Positions 1 through 5,228 of a stretch of DNA of 5,228 nucleotides are shown here, one piece after another. The notes below the pieces were generated by a model. It was not told the DNA's origin, did no database searches, and saw only the letters and a list, made by a program, of their open reading frames with translations. Source of the DNA: Clostridia bacterium (GTDB lineage Bacteria > Bacillota_A > Clostridia > Peptostreptococcales > Anaerovoracaceae); assembly GCA_024403175.1 (NCBI GenBank), contig JAKSSI010000105.1, positions 1 to 5,228 on the forward strand, in the 5' to 3' direction. The position numbers were made by a program, and so were the translations under genes. Each line of letters opens with the position of its first letter. The first letter of the stretch is position 1.

Positions 1-1
1 T

Positions 2-619
2 GCGCATGACATCTATGGCCTGACCGAGATTTCCGGCCCAGGCGTATCCTTCGAATGTTCTGAACAGACAGGTATGCATGTAAACGAAGACCACTTCATT
101 CCTGAAATTATCAACCCAATCACAGGCGAAGTACTTCCAGATGGAGAAAAGGGCGAACTCGTATTCACAAGCATCACAAAGGAAGCATTCCCACTTCTTA
201 GATACAGAACAAGAGATATCTGCGTACTCAGCAGAAAGAAGTGCTCTTGCGGTAGAACACACGTTAAGATGTCCAAGCCACTCGGTAGATCCGACGATAT
301 GCTTATCATCAAGGGCGTTAACGTATTCCCATCCCAGATTGAAACAGTACTTCTCAACCAGGGTTACCCAGCAAACTACCAGATTATCGTAGACAGAGAA
401 AACAACACAGATAGCATCGAAGTTCAGGTTGAAATGACACCAGAAATGTTCTCCGATAACCTCAGCGTTGTTGCTGCAAAGGAAAAGGAACTCGTAGCTG
501 GACTTAAGGCTATGCTCGGTATCTATGCAAAGGTTAAGCTTGTTGCTCCAAAGACAATTGCTAGATCCGAAGGTAAGGCAGTTCGTGTAATCGATAAGAG
601 AAACCTTTATAAGGGTTAA
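2..619 (+). CDS. paaK: Phenylacetate-CoA ligase family protein (PaaK-like), C-terminal part
   Basis: AMP-forming aryl-acid CoA ligase of the ANL superfamily: ATP + arylacetate + CoA to aryl-acetyl-CoA + AMP + PPi, cytosolic. The 5' end is outside the window; 205 residues are visible of roughly 430 usual for the family. The frame is open from base 2, so the ATG at 74 is internal. Visible motifs, numbered from base 2: YGLTE (residues 5-9), the adenylate-binding loop; YRTRD (68-72) with the ATP-ribose-binding Asp; a CSCGRT segment (81-86) typical of PaaK proteins; the hinge [11 protein letters not shown] (95-105); [10 protein letters not shown] (105-114); and RSEGKA (188-193), whose Lys192 is the expected catalytic lysine of the C-terminal lid. 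The gene ends 19 bases before the ACT gene. All 16 lysine codons are AAG, suggesting high expression. Phenylacetate versus indoleacetate or another aryl acid cannot be decided from this half. Confidence 0.93.
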   Translation, partial: AHDIYGLTEISGPGVSFECSEQTGMHVNEDHFIPEIINPITGEVLPDGEKGELVFTSITKEAFPLLRYRTRDICVLSRKKCSCGRTHVKMSKPLGRSDDMLIIKGVNVFPSQIETVLLNQGYPANYQIIVDRENNTDSIEVQVEMTPEMFSDNLSVVAAKEKELVAGLKAMLGIYAKVKLVAPKTIARSEGKAVRVIDKRNLYKG

Positions 620-624
620 TACTT

Positions 625-630
625 AGGAGG
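625..630 (+). promoter_or_regulatory. Ribosome binding site of the ACT-domain gene
   Basis: A perfect AGGAGG lies 8 bases before the ATG at 639. It fixes the start of the ACT gene and indicates efficient translation, in line with the biased codon use of the gene it serves. Confidence 0.9.
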
Positions 631-638
631 AAATAACC

Positions 639-1061
639 ATGACAGTAAAACAAATTTCCGTTTTCGTAGAAAATAAGCCTGGAAAGCTTGCAGATCTTGC
701 AGGTGTTCTTTCTAAGGAAAACATCAATCTTCGTGCAATCTCTATTGCAGAAGCTCCAGACTTTGGTGTTGTAAGAATTATCGTAGATGACGTATTCAAC
801 GCTGTAACAGTTCTTAAGGCTGCTGATTATGTTTGCTCCATTACAGAAGTTCTTGCAGTAGAAGTTAAGGACGAACCAGGTATGCTTGCTTCCATGATTG
901 CTACTCTTGGCGCAGCAGAAATCAACCTCGAATATATGTACACAATTCTTGGTAAGAAGGCTGACGTTGCTTACATGATTATCCGTGTAAACGACAACGA
1001 AAAGGCTATCAAGATTCTTGCAGACAAGGGCATTGCAACAGCAACACTCGAAAACATCTAA
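639..1061 (+). CDS. Tandem ACT-domain protein, likely amino-acid sensor
   Basis: A 140-residue protein consisting of two ACT domains and no catalytic domain. The first spans about residues 3-66, with the ligand-turn motif ENKPGKLADL (11-20) followed by NINLRAISIAE. The second spans about 70-138, with KDEPGMLASM (77-86) followed by EINLEYMYTI. The Gly15 and Gly81 turns are where ACT dimers usually bind a small ligand, most often an amino acid. Stand-alone double-ACT proteins of this length are known next to PaaK-type ligases, so the likely role is allosteric sensing for that enzyme or for its pathway; the ligand is not known. It lies 19 bases after the ligase stop and before a terminator, so the two are cotranscribed. 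Ten of 11 lysine codons are AAG, as in the ligase. Confidence 0.92.
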   Translation: MTVKQISVFVENKPGKLADLAGVLSKENINLRAISIAEAPDFGVVRIIVDDVFNAVTVLKAADYVCSITEVLAVEVKDEPGMLASMIATLGAAEINLEYMYTILGKKADVAYMIIRVNDNEKAIKILADKGIATATLENI

Positions 1062-1077
1062 TCAAATCAAACTAAAG

Positions 1078-1111
1078 GGCTGGCTTTAAAAGCCAGCCTT
1101 TTTTTATTTTT
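1078..1111 (+). terminator. Intrinsic terminator after the ligase-ACT operon
   Basis: GGCTGGCT (1078-1085) pairs with AGCCAGCC (1091-1098) across a 5-base A/T loop that can close further. The stem is followed at once by seven T (1099-1105), an A, and another T run. It begins 16 bases after the ACT stop codon and separates this operon from the downstream carriers. Confidence 0.93.
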
Positions 1112-1168
1112 TGAGTTTATAGTTTCGATGCAAAGTTGTAAGGAATAGTGCCGTATATAACCAATGTG

Positions 1169-1198
1169 TTGCTGATTCACGGACATATGTAGTATAAT
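1169..1198 (+). promoter_or_regulatory. Putative sigma-A-type promoter of the carrier operon
   Basis: TATAAT at 1193-1198 is a perfect -10 box. The best -35 candidate is TTGCTG (1169-1174), 18 bases upstream, which matches only the first three consensus positions, so the promoter may be weak or activator-dependent. Transcription would start near base 1205, leaving a leader of about 37 bases. The position just after a strong terminator supports a separate promoter for the carriers. Confidence 0.6.
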
Positions 1199-1220
1199 GT
1201 TTAAGCATTGTAATACATGT
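1183..1220. repeat. Imperfect inverted repeat over the -10 box, possible operator
   Basis: ACATATGTAGTATAATG (1183-1199) and CATTGTAATACATGT (1206-1220) are mirror halves around a 6-base centre. About 14 Watson-Crick pairs and one G-T pair form, with one mismatch and a 2-base bulge (1187-1188). The left arm contains the whole -10 box and the centre contains the expected transcription start, the usual place for a repressor site. If transcription instead starts further upstream, it would be a leader hairpin. No regulator gene is in the window. Confidence 0.45.
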
Positions 1221-1241
1221 GAAGAAGAAAGAGGATTTAAA

Positions 1242-2579
1242 ATGCAAACTAGGGAGAAACTTGGCAGCAGATTAGGCTTTATTTTACTGTCTGCCGGCTG
1301 TGCCATTGGATGTGGTAACGTTTGGAAATTTCCATGGATGGCAGGACAGTATGGTGGTGGGGGATTTGTTCTTTTGTACATTATCTTCCTGCTGTTATTA
1401 GGGTTGCCAGTTATGGTTATGGAATTTGCGGTGGGCAGAAAGGCTCAAAAGAGTCCACTGTTTATGTATCAGCAAATTGAAAAACCTGGTCAGAAATGGC
1501 ATTGGCATGGATACCTGGCATGCTTTGGCAACATTGCACTTATGTCTTTTTACACCGTTGTAACCGGTTGGATTATCTATTATTTTGTAAAATTCCTTAC
1601 AGGGCAAAATCACTCTTTTGGTTTTGTTTCTATGATTACAAACCCAACTATAAATGTTGTATATTTGGGTGTTACAGTTGTTTTAGCCTTTACAATTCTG
1701 TGTTTTAATCTGCAAGGTGGTCTTGAAAGAGTAACAAAGTATATGATGACAGCACTTCTCGTTCTTATGGTGGTGTTGGCTATTCACAATTCTACACTTT
1801 CAGGAGCAAAAGAAGGTTTGACATTTTATTTGGTTCCAGACTTTTCTAAGATTACAGGCAGTGTAATTGTAGGAGCTATGAATCAGGCTTTCTTTACCTT
1901 GTCTGTTGGTATAGGTTCTATGGCTATTTTCGGTAGCTATATAGGTAAAGAACGTTCTCTTATGGGTGAATCCGTAAATATTATTTTTTTGGATACATTT
2001 GTAGCTCTTATTGCAGGGTTTATTATGTTCCCAGCATGCTTTACTTATGGACTCGAAGTAAATTCTGGCCCAAGTCTTTTATTCGATACTATGGCAACAG
2101 TATTTAACAATATGGAAGGCGGCCGTTGGTGGGGAACATTGTTCTTTATGTTTATGGTTTTTGCAGCTATGTCCACAGTTCTTGCGGTTTGCGAAAATAT
2201 TTTAGCAATGTTTAGAGAATTAACAGGTTGGAACAGGCCAAAGGGTTGTCTTGTATGTGGCATTGTAATTTTCTGTTTGGCTTTAACTACAGCTTTAGGA
2301 TTTAGCGTAATTAAATTCCAACCTTTTGCAGAAGGAACAGTTTTCCTTGATTTCTGGGACTTTATTGTATCTAATAATATTCTTCCAATAGGATCATTTA
2401 TCTTTGCGATTTTCTGTTGCACAAAGTTTGGATGGGGTTGGGAAAACTTTGTTGCTGAAGCTAACGAAGGTAAGGGCCTTAAACTTAAAAATTGGATGAA
2501 ACCTATTTTTAAGTACATATTACCGGTAGCTATTGCTTTCATTTGGGTGTATGGATTGTTTACATTTAAATGGAGATAA
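1242..2579 (+). CDS. Neurotransmitter:sodium symporter family transporter (first of pair)
   Basis: A Na+-coupled amino-acid importer of the NSS (SLC6/LeuT) family in the cytoplasmic membrane, 445 residues. About 11 membrane segments can be read, the usual number for short bacterial members. The start at 1242 has AGAGGA (1230-1235) 6 bases upstream; the earlier in-frame ATG at 1197 overlaps the -10 box. Aligned by eye to LeuT: Arg4 (inner gate R5); TM1 SAGCAIGCGNVWKFP (18-31) with Gly19, Ala21 and Asn26 at sodium-site positions; EFAVGRK (61-67) after TM2; TM3 Tyr104 (LeuT Y108); unwound TM6 FFTLSVGIG (217-225) with Thr219 and Ser221; TM8 FAAMST (307-312); TM10 Asp373 (LeuT D404). Oddities: Lys29 replaces the outer-gate Arg, and Ser311-Thr312 swap the usual Thr-Ser of sodium site 2. 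Substrate unknown, probably a neutral or aromatic amino acid. Confidence 0.93.
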   Translation: MQTREKLGSRLGFILLSAGCAIGCGNVWKFPWMAGQYGGGGFVLLYIIFLLLLGLPVMVMEFAVGRKAQKSPLFMYQQIEKPGQKWHWHGYLACFGNIALMSFYTVVTGWIIYYFVKFLTGQNHSFGFVSMITNPTINVVYLGVTVVLAFTILCFNLQGGLERVTKYMMTALLVLMVVLAIHNSTLSGAKEGLTFYLVPDFSKITGSVIVGAMNQAFFTLSVGIGSMAIFGSYIGKERSLMGESVNIIFLDTFVALIAGFIMFPACFTYGLEVNSGPSLLFDTMATVFNNMEGGRWWGTLFFMFMVFAAMSTVLAVCENILAMFRELTGWNRPKGCLVCGIVIFCLALTTALGFSVIKFQPFAEGTVFLDFWDFIVSNNILPIGSFIFAIFCCTKFGWGWENFVAEANEGKGLKLKNWMKPIFKYILPVAIAFIWVYGLFTFKWR

Positions 2580-2598
2580 AGCAAAAATAATAAATTAA

Positions 2599-2604
2599 AA
2601 AGGA
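2599..2604 (+). promoter_or_regulatory. Ribosome binding site of the second transporter
   Basis: AAAGGA sits 7 bases before the ATG at 2612 in an otherwise A/T-only spacer of 32 bases. The spacer has no terminator and no clear promoter, so the second carrier is translated from the same message as the first. Confidence 0.75.
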
Positions 2605-2611
2605 TTAGTTT

Positions 2612-4009
2612 ATGGATCAAGGACACAAAAAAAGAAGCAATTTTTCAGGAACCTTCGGGTTTGTTATGGCTGCAGCTGGTAGTGCTGTAGGTTTGGGCAA
2701 TATCTGGAGATTTCCGTATTTAGCCGCAAAGAATGGCGGCGGAGTATTCCTCTTTGTTTACCTGATTATGGTACTCACTTTCGGTTTTGCTCTTCTTACA
2801 ACAGAAGTTGCTATCGGAAGAAAAACAAAGCAGGGGCCACTCACAGCTTATGGCGTAATTAACAAAAAGTTTGGCTTTAACGGACTTTTAGCTTGGCTGG
2901 TTCCAGTTATTATTCTCCCTTACTATTGCACAATTGGCGGTTGGGTTCTTAAGTACCTAGTAGCCTTTGTTGCAGAAGGCTCTGCAGCGCCATCTACAGA
3001 TGGATACTTTGTTGGCTACATCACCAGTCAATGGGCTCCAATAATCGGCGGTTTTATTTTCTTTGCCGCAACAGCATTTATTGTATTCTCAGGCGTAGAA
3101 AAGGGAATTGAAAAGTACAGCAAGATTTTAATGCCTATACTCATCGTTCTTATTATCGGTATTTCAGTTTTCTCTCTTACTCTTAAATATACCGATGCAA
3201 ATGGTGTTACAAGAACAGGGCTTCAAGGTCTTTCCGTTTATGTAGTTCCAAACTTCAGCGGCATGACCCTAAAAGGCTTCTTCCAGCTTCTTATGGATGC
3301 TGTAGGCCAGCTGTTCTATTCAATTAGCGTTGCAATGGGCATTATGATTACTTATGGATCTTATGTCCCTGACGATGCAAACCTTATGAAGTCTATCAAT
3401 CAAATTGAATTCTTCGACACACTGGTTGCTTGCCTTGCAGGTCTTATGATTATTCCAGCTGTATTCGTATTTATGGGTATGGATGGAATGGCTGCTGGCC
3501 CAGGACTTATGTTTGTATCTCTTCCAAAGGTATTTGCAGCTATGGGCGGCATTGGTAGAGCTATAGGTATTCTGTTCTTCCTTATGGTAACATTTGCAGC
3601 TATAACATCTTCTGTATCAGTTATGGAAGCCATTGTAGCAGGAATCATGGATAAATGGCATTATTCAAGAAAAAAGAGTGCTATGATAACATCTGTATAT
3701 GCATTCATTATGGGTGCTGTTGTATGTCTTGGTTATAATGTGCTCTATTTCGACCTAAAGCTTCCAAACGGTTCTGTTGGTCAGATTTTAGACCTTATGG
3801 ACTATATCAGTAACAATGTAATGATGGCTATAGTAGCTATTGCTACTTGCATTATGGTTGGATGGGTTGTAAAGCCAAAGACAGTTATCGATGAAATAGA
3901 AAAGACTGGCGCAAAGTTTAGCAGAAGAACTCTTTATGTAGTAATGATTAAATTCATAACACCACTGCTTTTAATCATTCTCTTACTTCAGTCTTTCATT
4001 AAGTTCTAA
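2612..4009 (+). CDS. Neurotransmitter:sodium symporter family transporter (second of pair)
   Basis: A second Na+-coupled amino-acid importer of the NSS family, 465 residues, about 11 membrane segments. Motifs aligned by eye to LeuT: Arg8 (inner gate R5); TM1 AAGSAVGLGNIWRFPY (21-36) with Gly23, Ala25, Asn30 and outer-gate Arg33; EVAIGRKTKQGP (65-76) after TM2; TM3 Tyr105 (LeuT Y108); unwound TM6 FYSISVAMG (235-243), where Tyr236, Ser237 and Ala241 stand at LeuT F253, T254 and G258; TM7 FFDTLVACLAGL (267-278); TM8 FAAITSS (328-334) with the standard Thr332-Ser333 of sodium site 2; TM10 Asp397 (LeuT D404). It keeps the canonical gate and sodium residues, unlike its neighbour, with which it shares family motifs but little else. 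It ends the operon, before a terminator. Several bacterial NSS carriers move Trp, Tyr, Leu or Met; which applies here is open. Confidence 0.94.
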   Translation: MDQGHKKRSNFSGTFGFVMAAAGSAVGLGNIWRFPYLAAKNGGGVFLFVYLIMVLTFGFALLTTEVAIGRKTKQGPLTAYGVINKKFGFNGLLAWLVPVIILPYYCTIGGWVLKYLVAFVAEGSAAPSTDGYFVGYITSQWAPIIGGFIFFAATAFIVFSGVEKGIEKYSKILMPILIVLIIGISVFSLTLKYTDANGVTRTGLQGLSVYVVPNFSGMTLKGFFQLLMDAVGQLFYSISVAMGIMITYGSYVPDDANLMKSINQIEFFDTLVACLAGLMIIPAVFVFMGMDGMAAGPGLMFVSLPKVFAAMGGIGRAIGILFFLMVTFAAITSSVSVMEAIVAGIMDKWHYSRKKSAMITSVYAFIMGAVVCLGYNVLYFDLKLPNGSVGQILDLMDYISNNVMMAIVAIATCIMVGWVVKPKTVIDEIEKTGAKFSRRTLYVVMIKFITPLLLIILLLQSFIKF

Positions 4010-4027
4010 AACATTAAATACTAAGAA

Positions 4028-4057
4028 AAAAAGAGCAGTATTAAAACTGCTCTTTTT
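4028..4057. terminator. Bidirectional intrinsic terminator between convergent operons
   Basis: AGAGCAGT (4032-4039) pairs with ACTGCTCT (4046-4053) around a 6-base loop. The pairing extends outward through A4028-A4031 and T4054-T4057. The T run (4053-4057) serves plus-strand transcripts ending after the second carrier. The A run (4026-4032) gives a U run for minus-strand transcripts leaving the amidohydrolase gene, whose stop codon is 6 bases from the hairpin. Confidence 0.9.
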
Positions 4058-4063
4058 GTGTGC

Positions 4064-4873
4064 TTAAATTTTTAAAAGTTTCTTTGCATTTTCAGAGAAG
4101 ATAAGTTGCTGCTCGTCTTCTGTAAGACCGGAGTTTTTAACAAAGTTTATAAACTCAAGTTGATCTCCCCAAGGGCTATCTGTTGCAAAGAGTATGCGGT
4201 CGGCACCGTGCTTTCTTACCATTCTTACAAACTGATCTTTCTCGATATGCCTTAAGGAATGTGCTGTGTCTATAAATACGTTTTGTCCGCAAAGTTTTTC
4301 TTCGGATTCATCGTAGTTAAAGCAGCTTCCCATATGGGCCAGAACAAGTTTTTCTGGAGTCACGTCTTTTAATACATCGAGTATCATGTCTGGGCTACAG
4401 TAGTCATAGCTTGGGTCGTACGGGTCTGGGCCGGCGTGGGTGATAACTATCAGACCGAGCTCAGATGCAGTGCCTATGATTCTCTTGTATTTAATATCGT
4501 TAAAATCTGTGTGCTGGTAAGCAGGGTGTATTTTTATTCCCTTAAATCTTTCGCTTGCAAGAAACTTTAAATGCTCTTCGTAGTTTTCATCATCTGGATG
4601 TGCGCCACCAAAAGCAATGAGTTTGCAATCAGGATCTTCTGCAGGAGTTTTGTTTATGTTATTTGCAAATCTAATTATGGAATCGAATTGCTTAACGCTT
4701 GTAATTACAGGAAGCATTACTCCTATATTTACACCGCATCTTTTCATGGAGCCGAGGAGGCCTTCAATGCAACCATTGTGGCAAGGATCCATTTTTGCAG
4801 TTTTAGCTAAATCAGCTAAAGCGCCTGCAGCAATCTTTTCCGGAAAAGCGTGTGTGTGAAAATCAATAACCAT
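4064..4873 (-). CDS. Amidohydrolase-related TIM-barrel metal hydrolase/decarboxylase (PF04909 type)
   Basis: A 269-residue cytosolic metal-dependent enzyme of the amidohydrolase superfamily, nearest in pattern to the amidohydrolase-2 group, which includes ACMSD-type decarboxylases and lactone or pyrone hydrolases. No signal peptide. Visible pattern: DFHTHAFPE (4-12) with metal-binding His6 and His8; GIKIHP (112-117); ITHAG (144-148) with His146; LAHMGS (178-183) with His180; FATDSPWG (229-236) with Asp232, the expected metal or catalytic Asp. The length is complete for a single barrel. The start ATG is 3 bases after the stop of the upstream ligase gene and has no recognisable Shine-Dalgarno, suggesting translational coupling. 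It is the last gene of its operon. Substrate unknown; pairing with a CoA ligase points to organic or aromatic acid breakdown. Fourteen of 21 lysine codons are AAA, unlike the ligase in front of it. Confidence 0.87.
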   Translation of the reverse strand: MVIDFHTHAFPEKIAAGALADLAKTAKMDPCHNGCIEGLLGSMKRCGVNIGVMLPVITSVKQFDSIIRFANNINKTPAEDPDCKLIAFGGAHPDDENYEEHLKFLASERFKGIKIHPAYQHTDFNDIKYKRIIGTASELGLIVITHAGPDPYDPSYDYCSPDMILDVLKDVTPEKLVLAHMGSCFNYDESEEKLCGQNVFIDTAHSLRHIEKDQFVRMVRKHGADRILFATDSPWGDQLEFINFVKNSGLTEDEQQLIFSENAKKLLKI

Positions 4874-4876
4874 TTT

Positions 4877-5228
4877 TTAGCCGCGATTCTGCTGTTCAAC
4901 AAGCTTGTCTGCGCCGTACTTCTTACGAAGTGCAGGCTTTTCAATCTTTCCTGTAGCATTTCTTGGAACATCTGCGAAGATAATCTTCTTTGGTCTTTTA
5001 TATCTTGGAAGACCCATGCAGAATTCATTGATTTCTTCTTCTGTGCATATCATGCCTGGCTTAATGGAGATGATAGCACCTGTAATTTCGCCAAGACGTG
5101 GGTCTGGAAGACCAATAACTGCTACGTCGTTAATCTTTTCGTGTGCGGCTAAGAAGTTTTCAATCTGAACAGGGTAGATGTTTTCGCCACCGGATACAAT
5201 AACGTCCTTCTTTCTGTCTACAAGGAAG
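4877..5228 (-). CDS. Acyl-CoA synthetase (AMP-forming), C-terminal part
   Basis: The C-terminal 116 residues of an ANL-superfamily acyl-CoA ligase read leftward from base 5227; the N-terminal part lies beyond the right edge. Numbered from the first complete visible codon: the hinge and A8 region DRKKDVIVSGGENIYP (4-19) followed by VQIENFL; then VAVIGLPDPRLGE (35-47); and the A10 motif PRNATGKIEK (88-97), whose Lys94 is the catalytic lysine of the adenylation step. The lid domain is intact, so nothing suggests a pseudogene. It activates a carboxylic acid through an acyl-adenylate to a CoA thioester; the substrate is set by the missing N-terminal domain. It belongs to the classic fatty/aryl acyl-CoA synthetase type and is distinct from the PaaK type at the left end. 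Eleven of 12 lysine codons are AAG. The amidohydrolase follows after 3 bases. Confidence 0.93.
   Translation of the reverse strand, partial: FLVDRKKDVIVSGGENIYPVQIENFLAAHEKINDVAVIGLPDPRLGEITGAIISIKPGMICTEEEINEFCMGLPRYKRPKKIIFADVPRNATGKIEKPALRKKYGADKLVEQQNRG

Noticed and set aside
1183..1190. The palindrome ACATATGT as a separate regulatory site
   Set aside because: It is a short A/T-rich palindrome expected by chance and is already part of the larger inverted repeat.
1197..1241. A 15-residue N-terminal extension of the first carrier from the ATG at 1197
   Set aside because: This ATG overlaps the TATAAT box, has no ribosome binding site, and the extension is Cys- and charge-rich without family similarity. 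The ATG at 1242 has AGAGGA at good spacing and gives the normal NSS N-terminus.
1106..1241. T-box or riboswitch in front of the carrier operon
   Set aside because: No T-box sequence or other conserved aptamer core is visible, no second terminator precedes the gene, and the predicted leader is only about 37 bases.
1067..1381. A 104-codon minus-strand open frame over the terminator and carrier start
   Set aside because: It runs through the terminator hairpin and into the antisense of conserved TM1, with no ribosome site or recognisable domain.
2045..2626. A 193-codon open frame on the minus strand
   Set aside because: It lies antisense to the first NSS gene, shows no family motif, and mirrors the reading frame of a well-supported membrane protein.
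4850..5168. Plus-strand open frames opposite the right-hand ligase
   Set aside because: They are antisense to a clear acyl-CoA synthetase C-terminus with intact A8 and A10 motifs.
1..5228. Mobile element, CRISPR array, phage or defence system
   Set aside because: No transposase, integrase, direct-repeat array, terminal inverted repeats or defence-type protein domains are present; every open stretch is explained by metabolic or transport genes.

Overview
The window comes from a bacterium of low to moderate GC, most plausibly an anaerobic Bacillota-like amino-acid fermenter. This rests on the gene content (aryl-acid CoA ligase plus ACT protein, sodium-symporter amino-acid carriers, acyl-CoA ligase with amidohydrolase), strong AGGAGG-type ribosome binding sites and A+T-rich spacers. 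The taxonomic call is inference; no RNA gene or taxon-specific marker is present. All genes are chromosomal-looking metabolic genes. I see no mobile element, CRISPR array, tRNA or rRNA, and no gene-free stretch longer than 300 bases.

Layout. (1) Bases 1-1061, plus strand: the C-terminal half of a PaaK-type phenylacetate/aryl-acetate CoA ligase (cut by the window start), then a 140-aa protein made of two ACT domains. The pair closes with a strong intrinsic terminator at 1078-1105. (2) Bases 1062-1241: a short regulatory gap with that terminator, a consensus TATAAT box at 1193-1198, and an imperfect inverted repeat (1183-1220) lying on that box. (3) Bases 1242-4009, plus strand: two tandem but clearly diverged neurotransmitter:sodium symporter (NSS/SLC6-like) carriers, 32 bases apart, forming one operon. 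(4) Bases 4028-4057: a hairpin with A and T tracts on either side that can stop transcription from both directions. (5) Bases 4064-5228, minus strand: a PF04909-type amidohydrolase, preceded in its operon by an acyl-CoA synthetase of which only the C-terminal 116 residues are inside the window. The two genes are 3 bases apart.

How the parts may fit. The ligase activates phenylacetate or indoleacetate-like acids to CoA thioesters, and the ACT protein probably senses an amino acid. In known genomes this pair often sits beside indolepyruvate:ferredoxin oxidoreductase genes (iorAB), which would lie left of this window. NSS carriers of bacteria commonly import Trp, Tyr, Leu or other neutral amino acids with Na+. 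A reasonable inference is an aromatic or branched amino-acid uptake and metabolism locus. The convergent minus-strand pair looks like a separate organic-acid catabolic unit whose substrate cannot be told from sequence. I find ordinary gene families in an interesting arrangement, not a clear new system; the best leads are the operator-like repeat over the carrier promoter, the residue differences between the two carriers, and the unassigned ligase-amidohydrolase pair.
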